A stretch of DNA of 64,000 nt from positions 48,097 through 112,096 of the forward strand of contig CAVXTL010000015.1 of the NCBI GenBank assembly GCA_963764665.1, written 5' to 3'. The DNA is from JACVRW01 sp963764665 (GTDB lineage Bacteria; Actinomycetota; Thermoleophilia; Solirubrobacterales; Thermoleophilaceae). Shown here piece after piece: positions 16,048 to 23,986 of the stretch. The translations under genes and the position numbers were made by a program. Below the pieces are notes generated by a model. That model did not search any database. It was not told the origin of the DNA and saw only the letters and a list, made by a program, of their open reading frames with translations. How positions within the stretch are numbered: the stretch's first letter is position 1; every line of letters begins with the position of its first letter.

Positions 16048-17852
16048 GCGAATTGCTCCGAGTGGCGCTGGCCCAGATCGACCCCAAGGTGGGCGACATC
16101 ACCGGCAATGCCCGGAAGATCGCCGAGTACACCGCCCGCGCCCGCGAGCGCGGCGCGTCGCTCGTGGTGTTCCCGGAGCTCGTGCTGACCGGCTATCCGC
16201 CCGAGGACCTCCTCCTGAAGACGGGATTCCTGGACGCTGCCGCGGCCGCGCTCGAGGAGCTGGCATCCCAGACCAACGGCATCGTCGCGCTGGTCGGCTT
16301 CCCGGAGCGGGCAGACGACGTGTACAACGCCGCCGCGGTGCTCGCCGACGGCCGGGTCACGGCCGTGTACCGCAAGATGTACCTCCCCAACTACGGCGTG
16401 TTCGACGAGCAGCGCTACTTCCAGTCGGGCACCGAGGCGATGATGTTCGAGCTCAACGGCGTCCCGGTGGGCGTGTCGATCTGCGAGGACATCTGGGAGC
16501 CCGGCCCGCCGGCCATGACCGAGGCTCTGGCGGGGGCGCAGGTGCTGGTCAACCTGTCGGCGTCGCCATACCGGCGCGGGTACGGCGCCCGGCGCGAGCG
16601 CATGCTGATCCAGCGCGCCGTGGACTACCAGGCGGCCGTGGTGTTCGTGAACACCGTAGGCGGCCAGGACGAGCTCGTGTTCGACGGCCACAGCGTCGCG
16701 GTGAGCCCCGAGGGCGCGGTGTTGGCGCGCGGGGCCCAGTTCGAGGAGTCGCTGGCCGTCTGCAGCATCGATCCGCGCGAGGTCGTGGCCGCGCGCCTCC
16801 GCGATACGCGCCACCGCGCCAACGTCCGCCACCAGCGCCGAGCCGAGGGACGCGCAGCTCTCGAGATCACGGTGAACCACGCTCCCGGTCTCACGGTCGG
16901 CCGCGCCACGGGCGGCGCGGACGCCGACCGCGTGGGCGGCGAGCTGGCCACGCCGCTGGCATCCGAGGAGGCAGAGGTCTACGCCGCGCTGCGCACGGGA
17001 TTGCGCGACTACGTGGACAAGAACGGCTTCGAGAAGGTGGTGCTGGCCCTGTCAGGCGGAATCGACTCCGCGCTGGTGGCCCTTATCGCCGCAGACGCCC
17101 TGGGTCCCGACCGCGTGACCTGCGTGTCCATGCCCTCCCCCTACTCGAGCGAGGGCACCCGCGCCGATGCCCGCGCGATCGCCGAGAACCTCGGCACCGC
17201 CTTCCTCGAGCTTGCGATCGAGGATGCCATGGACAGCTACACGGAGCTGCTCGAGGGTCCCTTCGAGGGCACCGAGCCCGACATCGCCGAGGAGAACCTC
17301 CAGGCGCGCATCCGCGGCAACGTGGTGATGGCGCTCTCGAACAAGTTCGGCTGGCTGGTGCTCACCACCGGCAACAAGTCCGAGCTCTCCGTGGGCTACG
17401 CCACGCTCTACGGCGACATGGCCGGCGGGTTCGCGGTCATCAAGGACGTGTACAAGGGGCTCGTCTACCGGCTCGTGCGCTGGCGCAACGAGACGGCCGA
17501 CCGCGAGCTGGTGCCGGCCTCCACGCTCGAGCGCCCGCCCTCGGCGGAGCTCCGGCACGAGCAGCTCGACGAGGACTCCCTGCCGCCCTACGACGTGCTC
17601 GACGCGATCCTCGAGGGCTACGTGGAGGAGGACCTGGATGCCTCCGAGCTGGTGGCGCGCGGTCTGCCGGTCGAGGACGTGGAGCGCGTGATCGCGATGG
17701 TCGACCGGGCCGAGTACAAGCGCCGCCAGGCGCCGCCCGGGATCAAGATCTCCACGCGGGCGTTCGGCCGCGACCGGCGCCTGCCCATCACCAACGGCTA
17801 CGTGAGCACCGCCGCACCGGTGCCCGAGCGGCATCTCCGCGCGCTGAAGTAG
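16044..17852 (+). CDS. nadE: Glutamine-dependent NAD+ synthetase
   Basis: 602 aa two-domain enzyme making NAD+ from nicotinate adenine dinucleotide, ATP and glutamine. The N-terminal nitrilase-type glutaminase has FPELVLTGYPPEDL (Glu), YRKMYLPNYGVFDE (Lys) and SICEDIW (Cys). The C-terminal synthetase domain has the pyrophosphatase loop LSGGIDSALVALI, TTGNKSELSVGYATLYGD and KISTRAFGRDRRLPI. The ATG overlaps the preceding stop. The length is slightly above typical bacterial forms (about 550-590 aa). Confidence 0.93.
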   Translation: MSELLRVALAQIDPKVGDITGNARKIAEYTARARERGASLVVFPELVLTGYPPEDLLLKTGFLDAAAAALEELASQTNGIVALVGFPERADDVYNAAAVLADGRVTAVYRKMYLPNYGVFDEQRYFQSGTEAMMFELNGVPVGVSICEDIWEPGPPAMTEALAGAQVLVNLSASPYRRGYGARRERMLIQRAVDYQAAVVFVNTVGGQDELVFDGHSVAVSPEGAVLARGAQFEESLAVCSIDPREVVAARLRDTRHRANVRHQRRAEGRAALEITVNHAPGLTVGRATGGADADRVGGELATPLASEEAEVYAALRTGLRDYVDKNGFEKVVLALSGGIDSALVALIAADALGPDRVTCVSMPSPYSSEGTRADARAIAENLGTAFLELAIEDAMDSYTELLEGPFEGTEPDIAEENLQARIRGNVVMALSNKFGWLVLTTGNKSELSVGYATLYGDMAGGFAVIKDVYKGLVYRLVRWRNETADRELVPASTLERPPSAELRHEQLDEDSLPPYDVLDAILEGYVEEDLDASELVARGLPVEDVERVIAMVDRAEYKRRQAPPGIKISTRAFGRDRRLPITNGYVSTAAPVPERHLRALK

Positions 17853-17861
17853 GTCCGCGGG

Positions 17862-18272
17862 TCAGCGCTGCGCGCGCACGGCCATCGTCACACGGGCGAT
17901 CGCGCAGAGCTTGCCGTCGTCGTCGGTGAAGTCCACGTCCCAAATCCAGGTGGTGCGCCCGCGGTGCCGCGCGCGGGCCTCGGCGTGGACGGTGCCCGAG
18001 GTCACCGGCCGCAGGAAGGTGGTGTGGTTCGACTGCCCCACGGCGAAGCTGCCCTCCTGCGACACGGCCATGTGCGTGGCGCCGGATACGAGGGTCTCGG
18101 CCAGGGCGGCGTAGGTGCCCCCGTGCACGAGCCCGAAGGGCTGGCAGACGCGATCCTCCACGGGCACGCTGGCGCGCGCCAGCTCTGGGCCCATCTCGAG
18201 GAATTCGAAGCCGAGCACCTGGTCGAGCGTCCCGCTGGTGATGAGCCGGTTCTCAAGCTCCCTGTCGGTCAC
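17862..18272 (-). CDS. Hotdog-fold thioesterase (PaaI family)
   Basis: 136 aa acyl-CoA thioesterase-like protein. HGGTYAALAETLVSGATHMAV is the PaaI active-site helix, and TFLRPVTSGTVHAEARARHRGRTTWIWDVDF the following strands. These enzymes hydrolyse small or aromatic acyl-CoAs. The GTG start gives MTDRELENRLITS. It is convergent with nadE and divergent from the anti-sigma-like gene, with starts 26 bp apart. Confidence 0.83.
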   Translation of the reverse strand: MTDRELENRLITSGTLDQVLGFEFLEMGPELARASVPVEDRVCQPFGLVHGGTYAALAETLVSGATHMAVSQEGSFAVGQSNHTTFLRPVTSGTVHAEARARHRGRTTWIWDVDFTDDDGKLCAIARVTMAVRAQR

Positions 18273-18298
18273 GCGGCGCAGCCTATAGTTCGCGATCC

Positions 18299-19240
18299 GT
18301 GGCGACCTTCGACCAGCTTTCCGAGGATCAGCGCGCCGTCGTCGAGCTCGTGCTCCGGCGCGGCAAGCGCTACGACGAGCTCGCCGGAATGCTGGACATG
18401 CCCGAGGCGCGCGTGCGCGAGCTGGCGCGTGACGCGCTGGTGGACCTCGCGCCCCTGAGCGCCCGCGCGGTCGAGGAGGACTGGCGCGGGCAGCTGGCCG
18501 ATTACGTGCTCGGTCAGCAGAGCGGACCCGAGGCCACGGCCACACGCGGGCACCTGCGCCGCTCGGAGGCCGCCCGCACGTGGGCCGGCTCGCTGCTCGA
18601 CTCGCTCGAGCAGCTGTACGTGAACGGCTCGATGCCCGCGATCCCGGAGGGCGAGCGCCCCTCCCGCTCACGGCGATCCGAGGAGGGTGCGGGCGCTGCG
18701 CGCCTCGGGGGCGCCGACCTGACCAAGCGCCGTCGCGTCGTCGCGCTCGGCGGCACGCTGGCGGCTCTGGTGCTGGTGGCCGTGCTGCTGTGGCCGATCG
18801 GCGTGCTCACCGGTGACGACGACGACGGCGGCGGCTCGGGGACCGAGACCACGGCCGCGGCGGGCTCGGGCAACCCGGCGGGCGCCGTGGTGGTGCTGGG
18901 GCAGGGCACGCAGCGCGCCGTGCAGGTCCAGGCCACAGGTCTCGATCCCAGCACGCAGAAGTTCGCCTACCAGTTCTGGCTCTACGACAACAAGGGCAAG
19001 GCACGCTCACTGGGCGCGCAGGTCACCGACCAGAACGGGACGCTCCAGGCGATCGGCAACCTGCCCAACGGCTTCGAGAAGTACCGCTACTTCGACCTCT
19101 CGCGCGAGGACATCGGCGGCGAGGAGGGTCACTCCGGACAGTCGGTCCTGCGTGGCCGCATGCCGAAGATCGGCGAGGCCGAGGGCAACAAGAAGATCAC
19201 GCGGCTCGGGCAGGTAGTGCTCGCCCCGCCCGCCAACTGA
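18299..19240 (+). CDS. Membrane protein with sigma-region-4-like HTH and anti-sigma-K-like outer domain
   Basis: 313 aa. The N-terminus (1-55; LSEDQRAVVELVLRRGKRYDELAGMLDMPEARVRELARDAL) reads like sigma factor region 4. A polar region is followed by one membrane helix (VVALGGTLAALVLVAVLLWP, about residues 143-162). The outer domain resembles the C-terminal part of RskA-type anti-sigma factors (AVVVLGQGTQRAVQVQATGL...YQFWLYDNKG). The role is probably a transmembrane regulator of transcription, but no cognate sigma gene lies nearby. The GTG start is preferred for its family-like first residues. Confidence 0.6.
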   Translation: MATFDQLSEDQRAVVELVLRRGKRYDELAGMLDMPEARVRELARDALVDLAPLSARAVEEDWRGQLADYVLGQQSGPEATATRGHLRRSEAARTWAGSLLDSLEQLYVNGSMPAIPEGERPSRSRRSEEGAGAARLGGADLTKRRRVVALGGTLAALVLVAVLLWPIGVLTGDDDDGGGSGTETTAAAGSGNPAGAVVVLGQGTQRAVQVQATGLDPSTQKFAYQFWLYDNKGKARSLGAQVTDQNGTLQAIGNLPNGFEKYRYFDLSREDIGGEEGHSGQSVLRGRMPKIGEAEGNKKITRLGQVVLAPPAN

Positions 19241-19250
19241 GGCCCCCGAG

Positions 19251-20872
19251 CTAGTCCGGCAGCAGCTTGCCGGGGTTCATCACGCCCGCCGGGTCCAGCG
19301 TGGCCTTCGCGGCCCGCAGCAGCTCGATCCCCAGCGTGCCCACCTCGGCCTGCATCCACGGCCGGTGGTCGCGCCCGACGGCGTGGTGGTGGGTGATCGT
19401 GCCGCCCGTGGCCACGATCGCGTCCGAAGCGGCGGTCTTGGCCGCGCGCCACTGACCGAGCAGGTCGCCGGCCTCCTGGCGGGCGAGGAAGGTGAAGTAG
19501 AGCGAGGCGCCGGAGCGGTAGAGGTGCGAGACGTGGCACATCACGAGCGGCGGCGTGCCGCGGTCCGACAGCGAGGTGCGCAGGGCGTCGGCCACCGCGC
19601 CGTAGAGGCGCCCGAGGTTGCTCCACGTGGTGGCGGTCTCGAGCGTCTCGACCATCACCCCGCGGTCCAGCAGGTGGTCGCGGAGGTAGGGGCCGTGGTA
19701 GCGGTTCCGGAGCCAGGCCGCGCCCGGGCGCGCGCCCAGCGCCAGCCCGCCGCCCGCGCGCAGCAGGGCGCCGGCGCGCACGCGGCGGCGCTCGACCTCA
19801 TCGGCCTCGCCCTCGAAGCCCACGATCGCGAGGCAGCCGCCCTCGTGACCCCGTGCGCGCAGATAGGCGCGGCCGAGGCGCTCCGTGCGACTTCCGCTGG
19901 AGGCGAGCGCCATCGACATGCGTGTCTCGTGCTCGTCGGACAGCCGTGCGATGTCGGGCGAGGCGTCGGCCTGCTCCATGACCCGGAACGCCTCCGCCCC
20001 CTCGGCGAACCCGCGGAACGACCAGCCTTCGTAGCGACGCTGCTCGGGCGCCGGCCTCACCCGCAGGGTTGCATGGGAGATGACCCCGAGCACGCCCTCC
20101 GAGCCGACCACGAGCTCGCTCAGCGCGGGTCCCGCGGCGGAGGCGGGCACGACATGGCAATCCATGTCCCCCACCGGGGAGATCAGCCGCACCCCCTCCA
20201 CCAGGTCGTCGATGCGCCCATAGCCTGTGGACGCCTGGCCGGCCGACCGCGTGGCCACCCAGCCACCGACCGTCGAGAACTCGAAGGACTGCGGGAAGTG
20301 GCCCAGCGTGAGCCCCTGCTCGCCGAGGCGTGCCTCGGCCGCCGGGCCGAGCAGGCCGCCCTCGAGCGTCGCCGTGAGCGAGACGCGGTCCACGTCCAGC
20401 ACCTGGTCGAGGCCCCTGAGATCGAGTGACACCACGCCCTCGAACCCGTCCCCCACGGGCTCCACCCCGCCCACCACGCTCGTGCCACCCCCGAACGGCA
20501 CGACCGCCACCCGCTCGCGGGCGCAGACGTCGAGCACGGCCCTCACCTGCTCGGCCGATCCGGGCGCGAGCACGGCGTCGGGGGCGCTCAGCCCCTCGCC
20601 GGAGCGCAGCCGCACCAGGTCCGGGTAGCTGCGGCCCGCGGCGTGCTCCACGCGCGCCTCGCGGTCCTCGCGGAGGCCGGTGCCCCCGAGCCCGTCAGGA
20701 GCGCCTCCCGCGCACGCTGCGGCAGCGAGGAATCGGGCAGGCTCAGCTGCTCCAGGGCCAGCCGCGCGCTCGACTCGCCGGGCTCGGCCCCGATCTCGGC
20801 CCCCAGGAAGGAATCTGCGGCGTCCGGGAGCGCGCCCGCGTGCTCGTCCTCGCCCCAGCCCCACCAGCGCAC
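19251..20872 (-). CDS. FAD-binding oxidase, alkyl-DHAP-synthase-like, interrupted by a frameshift
   Basis: A protein of about 540 aa read in two frames. The N-terminal frame starts at a GTG (20872; MRWWGWGEDEHAGALPD) and the main frame begins near GLREDREARVEH. They join in a run of five C at 20683-20687, where one base seems missing. The main part is a VAO-type flavoprotein: the FAD-binding block has PFGGGTSVVGGV, GGWVATRSAGQASTGYGRIDDLV and VVGSEGVLGVI. The C-terminal THHHAVGRDHRPWM His-loop is characteristic of alkyldihydroxyacetone-phosphate synthases. Plausible roles are ether-lipid synthesis or glycolate/lactate-type oxidation. The frameshift could be a consensus error. Confidence 0.75.
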
Positions 20873-20874
20873 GG

Positions 20875-21318
20875 CTAGCGCGTCTCCTCTGAGAACAGCC
20901 GCTCGAGCCCGTCGAGCGCTCCCAGGACCTGCCGCCGCGCGGCCACGCGGAGCTGGAACGGGGCGAAGCGCGTCCAGCCGCGCGGCCGCTGAACCAAGCC
21001 GAGGCGGACGCGCGTGCCGCCGGACTCGGGGGAAAGCGTTATCTCGGTGGCCGCCTCCGCGAGCAGGCGCTCGAACGGCGTGGCGGCCAGTTCCTGCCGC
21101 CACACCAGCCGGTGCGGCTCGTCGGCCTCCACGCGCGTGTAGTCGGCTCTGACGGCCTTTCCCTTGCCGGAGGTCATGACCGTCGTCCACGTCTCCGGAG
21201 TGGCCTCCTCGACGCGGGTGACGCCCGGCCACCAGGCCGGCAGCCGATGCGGGTCCGACACGAGGCGCCAGACCTCGTCCGGGTCCGCCGCCAGAAGCCG
21301 TTCGCGCTGTACGGGCAC
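20875..21318 (-). CDS. SRPBCC (START-like) family protein
   Basis: 147 aa helix-grip protein: VPVQRERLLAADPDEVWRLVSDPHRLPAWWPGVTRVEEATP is the classic SRPBCC/polyketide-cyclase-2 start. A hydrophobic pocket and C-terminal helix (VLGALDGLERLFSEE) complete the fold. Such proteins bind lipids or act as coenzyme-binding accessory factors. The GTG start overlaps the apt stop by one base (TAGTG), and the stop lies 2 bp from the FAD oxidase start, so the three genes form an operon. Confidence 0.8.
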   Translation of the reverse strand: MPVQRERLLAADPDEVWRLVSDPHRLPAWWPGVTRVEEATPETWTTVMTSGKGKAVRADYTRVEADEPHRLVWRQELAATPFERLLAEAATEITLSPESGGTRVRLGLVQRPRGWTRFAPFQLRVAARRQVLGALDGLERLFSEETR

Positions 21319-21836
21319 TAGTCGTCGTACACGACGAGGCTGTGGACGTCGTGCGGTTGCAGCCGCTCGCGGCCGTGGAGGAAGGCCAGCTCGATCACGA
21401 AGGCGCATCCTGCCACGACTCCGCCCGCCCCCTCCACCAGGTCGCACAGCGCGGAGGCCGTGCCGCCCGTGGCGAGCAGGTCGTCGTGCACCAGCACCCT
21501 GGCGCCGCCGCGCACCGCGTCCGAGTGCATCTCGAGGGCGTCCACCCCGTACTCGAGCTGGTACTCGACGGTCTCGGTCTCGCGTGGGAGCTTGCCGGGC
21601 TTGCGGGCGAGGATGAACCCGGCCCCCGCGGCGGTGGCCACCGCGCCGCCGAGCACGAAGCCGCGCGCTTCGGCGGACACCACGTAGTCCACGCGCTGGG
21701 CGCGGGCGTACTCGGCCAGCGCCTCGACGGTGCTCCTGAGCGCCTCGGGGTGCAGGAACAGCGGCGTGATGTCCTTGAACACGATGCCCGGACGCGGGAA
21801 GTCCGGGATGTCCTGGATGTGGTCCTCCAGGTCCAC
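21318..21836 (-). CDS. apt: Adenine phosphoribosyltransferase
   Basis: 172 aa purine-salvage enzyme converting adenine and PRPP to AMP. The motif VLVHDDLLATGGTASA is the PRPP-binding loop, and IPDFPRPGIVFKDITPL the family N-terminus. The GTG at 21836 gives MDLEDHIQDIPDFP, matching the family; a TTG 21 bases upstream is also open. The loop preceding it (ARKPGKLPRET) is the flexible hood. It lies directly after ftsR in the same direction. Confidence 0.92.
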   Translation of the reverse strand: MDLEDHIQDIPDFPRPGIVFKDITPLFLHPEALRSTVEALAEYARAQRVDYVVSAEARGFVLGGAVATAAGAGFILARKPGKLPRETETVEYQLEYGVDALEMHSDAVRGGARVLVHDDLLATGGTASALCDLVEGAGGVVAGCAFVIELAFLHGRERLQPHDVHSLVVYDD

Positions 21837-21846
21837 GCCGCCCCGC

Positions 21847-22579
21847 TCAGCGAGCAAGCTTGCGGAGGTCCCTGATGAGGAGCAGGTGCTTCAGGTGCGA
21901 CGAGATGGCCGCCAGGTTCTCCAGCGCCTCGACCGCCTCCTTGCGCCGCTCCGGGTTCCGCGAGCGGAGCGCCGGGGCGAGGATCTGCTCGAGCAGGGCG
22001 GCCTCGCGGTCGGCGGAGGTGCGGAACACGCGGAGGTTGCGGCCCCCCACGCCGAAGCGCTTGAGCTCCGTTACGGCGCGGATGATCTCGCGCTCGGTGT
22101 CGTCGTAGAGCACCTCGCCGTCGCGCTTCTCAGCCTTGATCACGCCGAAGTCCTCGAGCTCCTTGACCAGCGCGTGCTCGGCCCCGGTGTCCTCGAGCAC
22201 GTCCTCCAGCTTGTAGAGGGAGCCCGGCCCGCGGAGCGCGACGGTCGTGCGCCGGCCCGAGCGCTGGTCGGGCGGGCTGGCCTTCGCGACCTCGGCGTCG
22301 TCCCTGCCGGCCGCGAGCTCCTGACGGATCACGCGCAGCGGAAGGAACTCGTCGCGCTGGAGGCGGAGGATGGTGCGGAGGCGCGCCAGGTCGGCGGCGC
22401 TGTAGAGGCGGTACCCCCCGGGGGTGCGGCGCGGGGTCAAGCAGCTTCTGGTCCTCGAGATAGCGGATCTTCGAGATCGAGATGTCCGGGAACTCGCGCT
22501 CGAGCTGCTTGCAGACGGCGCCGATCGTCAGCGCCTTCTCCTTGCGCGGCGGAGCCTCTGGGCCGGCTTCGATGCTCAT
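21847..22579 (-). CDS. ftsR: MerR-family regulator FtsR, interrupted by a frameshift
   Basis: About 243 aa when two frames are joined. The first frame starts ATG at 22579 (MSIEAGPEAPPRKEK) and has TIGAVCKQLEREFPDISISKIRYLEDQKLL, a match to the winged-helix start of FtsR (Rv1828). The second frame resumes at TPGGYRLYSAADLARLRTILRLQRDEFLPL. The switch lies at 22424-22434, where one extra base breaks the expected PARTPGGYR motif. FtsR activates ftsZ in Corynebacterium. It sits right after garA, as Rv1827-Rv1828 do in mycobacteria, and its ATG overlaps the garA stop. Confidence 0.8.
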
Positions 22580-23037
22580 GGAGTGAGGTACGTGAGCTTG
22601 TACTTGCCCACCTGCAGCTCGTCGCCGGTCTGCAGCCGGTGCGACTCGATGCGGCGGCGATTGACATAGGTGCCGTTGAGCGACCCGAGATCGTCGATGT
22701 AGAGCCCGTCGCGGCGCCGGACGAGCAGAGCGTGGTTGCGCGACACGGTCACGTCGTCGAGGAAGACCTCAGCCTCCGGGCTGCGGCCGATCGTCATGCG
22801 CTCGCCCTCGACCGGGAACGCCTCACCCGAGCGCCCGCCGCCCGAGCGGATCACAAGCGTCGCGCCCTCGCCCGTGACCTCCTCGAGGTCCATGGGCTTG
22901 AGCTCGCCTGTCTCCCCCACCTGGAAGACCTCCGTGGTGTCGCCGTCCTTCTCGACCCGCTCGGGCATGAAGGCGCCGCACTTCTGGCAGTAGTTGGCGC
23001 CCTCGGCGTTCGCGAATCCACACTCGGGACAATGCAC
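22576..23037 (-). CDS. garA: FHA-domain protein of the GarA/OdhI type with zinc ribbon
   Basis: 153 aa. An N-terminal zinc ribbon has C3, C6, C17 and C20 (CPECG...CQKCG). The next stretch is DTTEVF at residues 33-38, equivalent to the ETTSVF motif whose Thr is phosphorylated by PknB/PknG in GarA/OdhI. The FHA domain follows, with TIGRSPEAEVFLDDVTVSRNHALL and LGSLNGTYVN. GarA/OdhI controls 2-oxoglutarate metabolism by phosphorylation-dependent self-binding. The added zinc ribbon is not present in mycobacterial GarA. The next gene is ftsR (ATGA overlap), supporting the assignment. Confidence 0.82.
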   Translation of the reverse strand: MHCPECGFANAEGANYCQKCGAFMPERVEKDGDTTEVFQVGETGELKPMDLEEVTGEGATLVIRSGGGRSGEAFPVEGERMTIGRSPEAEVFLDDVTVSRNHALLVRRRDGLYIDDLGSLNGTYVNRRRIESHRLQTGDELQVGKYKLTYLTP

Positions 23038-23045
23038 CGCTCCTC

Positions 23046-23306
23046 CTAGGAGGCGTCCGGGTCCTCCGGGATTGCCTTCCCGGACAGGATGTCGGTGAGC
23101 TGCTGCACGTCGGCGCCGCTGATCACGGATTCGCCCTCGGCATGCTTCTTGCGCAGGCGGTTGACCAGCTCCGCGCGCAGGATGTCGATCTTGCCGTGCA
23201 GGATCCGGCGGCGGTAGGAGACCTCTTGCTCCTCCTCCGTCAGTTCCTGGATCATGTCCTTGAGCTCCTCGTCCGAGAGGGCCCCGAGGTCAGGGAAGGT
23301 GTCCAT
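23046..23306 (-). CDS. RsiG-like anti-sigma factor with a single c-di-GMP motif
   Basis: 86 aa, all-helical. Residues 12-50 form a coiled-coil pair (LSDEELKDMIQELTEEEQEVSYRRRIL is split here by a hinge). The series E26-S30-R33-H37-D41 matches the RsiG c-di-GMP-binding signature E(x3)S(x2)R(x3)Q(x3)D except His for Gln. RsiG binds c-di-GMP and holds the sporulation sigma factor WhiG inactive in Streptomyces. Short one-motif homologues occur in early-branching actinobacteria and work as dimers. The ATG at 23306 gives MDTFPDLGALSDEEL, with AAGGA about 12 bases upstream. No whiG-like sigma gene is visible here. Confidence 0.65.
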   Translation of the reverse strand: MDTFPDLGALSDEELKDMIQELTEEEQEVSYRRRILHGKIDILRAELVNRLRKKHAEGESVISGADVQQLTDILSGKAIPEDPDAS

Positions 23307-23338
23307 GCAGCGCGTGTTCCTTTCTAAGCGGACGGCCG

Positions 23339-23344
23339 AGTATA
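23339..23344 (-). promoter_or_regulatory. Candidate -10 element for rsiG-like/garA/ftsR genes
   Basis: On the minus strand TATACT lies about 33 bases upstream of the rsiG-like ATG. It is AT-rich against a very GC-rich background. No good -35 lies 17 bases further up, and the position is partly occupied by an inverted repeat, so activator dependence is possible. Confidence 0.35.
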
Positions 23345-23352
23345 GACCTATT

Positions 23353-23363
23353 CTCAAGTTGAG
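23353..23363. promoter_or_regulatory. Perfect 11-bp inverted repeat, possible operator
   Basis: CTCAA-G-TTGAG is centred about 17 bases upstream of the TATACT box, between pgsA and the rsiG-like gene. Its position fits a repressor or activator site; the cognate protein is unknown. Confidence 0.3.
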
Positions 23364-23365
23364 CT

Positions 23366-23986
23366 TTAGGGTGATTTCTCGCGCAGCGCGCGAATGCCTG
23401 CAGCCACGTACTGCGCGGTGGCTCCGAACGTGAGTGCCAGGCCGAAGTAGAGCAGCGCGTCGGTGAACCAGGTGTCCCAGACGAGCACCAGCGCCAGCGC
23501 GGACATGACAGGCCAGACGGCCCAGCGGCCGAGCATGTTGATCTCGAGGTCGAGACCGTGTCGGAATGCCAGCCGCGTGAGCAGGAGCATGAACGCCTCG
23601 CGGGCCGCCAGCAGCGCCAGCGCCCAGCGCGGAAGCAGCTCGAAATGCCAGGCCACGATCGCCCCTGAGAGGACCAGCAGCCGGTCGGTGAGCGGGTCAA
23701 GCAGCGCTCCCAGGCGGCTGTACTGCCCCAGCACGCGCGCCGCCATGCCGTCCAGGTAGTCGCTCCAGGCCACCACCGCGAACAGCACGAAGGCGAGGGT
23801 GCTGCGTCCGTCGTCGTCGCTCAGCGCGACCGCCAGGAACACGGGCAGCAGCGCGAGCCTCACCAGGCCGATCGCGTTCGGGATCGTCCACGGGTTGAGC
23901 GGCTGTTCGCGCCGCGTCTCCGGCGGCGGGCCGCCCGACCGGTCCAGGCCCAGCAGCCGGCGCGTCGTCAGGGGAGCTCGCGCCAC
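23366..23986 (-). CDS. pgsA: CDP-alcohol phosphatidyltransferase (PgsA-like)
   Basis: 206 aa integral membrane enzyme. The CDP-alcohol motif D-G-x2-A-R-x8-G-x3-D-x3-D is complete in SDYLDGMAARVLGQYSRLG and ALLDPLTDRLL. Five or six hydrophobic segments follow. It probably makes phosphatidylglycerol phosphate from CDP-diacylglycerol and glycerol 3-phosphate, although phosphatidylinositol-phosphate synthases share the motif. The GTG at 23986 overlaps the proS 3' end by 19 bp. CDP-diacylglycerol would come from cdsA in the same window. Confidence 0.82.
   Translation of the reverse strand: MARAPLTTRRLLGLDRSGGPPPETRREQPLNPWTIPNAIGLVRLALLPVFLAVALSDDDGRSTLAFVLFAVVAWSDYLDGMAARVLGQYSRLGALLDPLTDRLLVLSGAIVAWHFELLPRWALALLAAREAFMLLLTRLAFRHGLDLEINMLGRWAVWPVMSALALVLVWDTWFTDALLYFGLALTFGATAQYVAAGIRALREKSP

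Noticed and set aside
21837..21857. TTG start for apt, 21 bases upstream
   Set aside because: The GTG at 21836 yields the family-standard N-terminus MDLEDHIQDIPDFP; the TTG would overlap ftsR.
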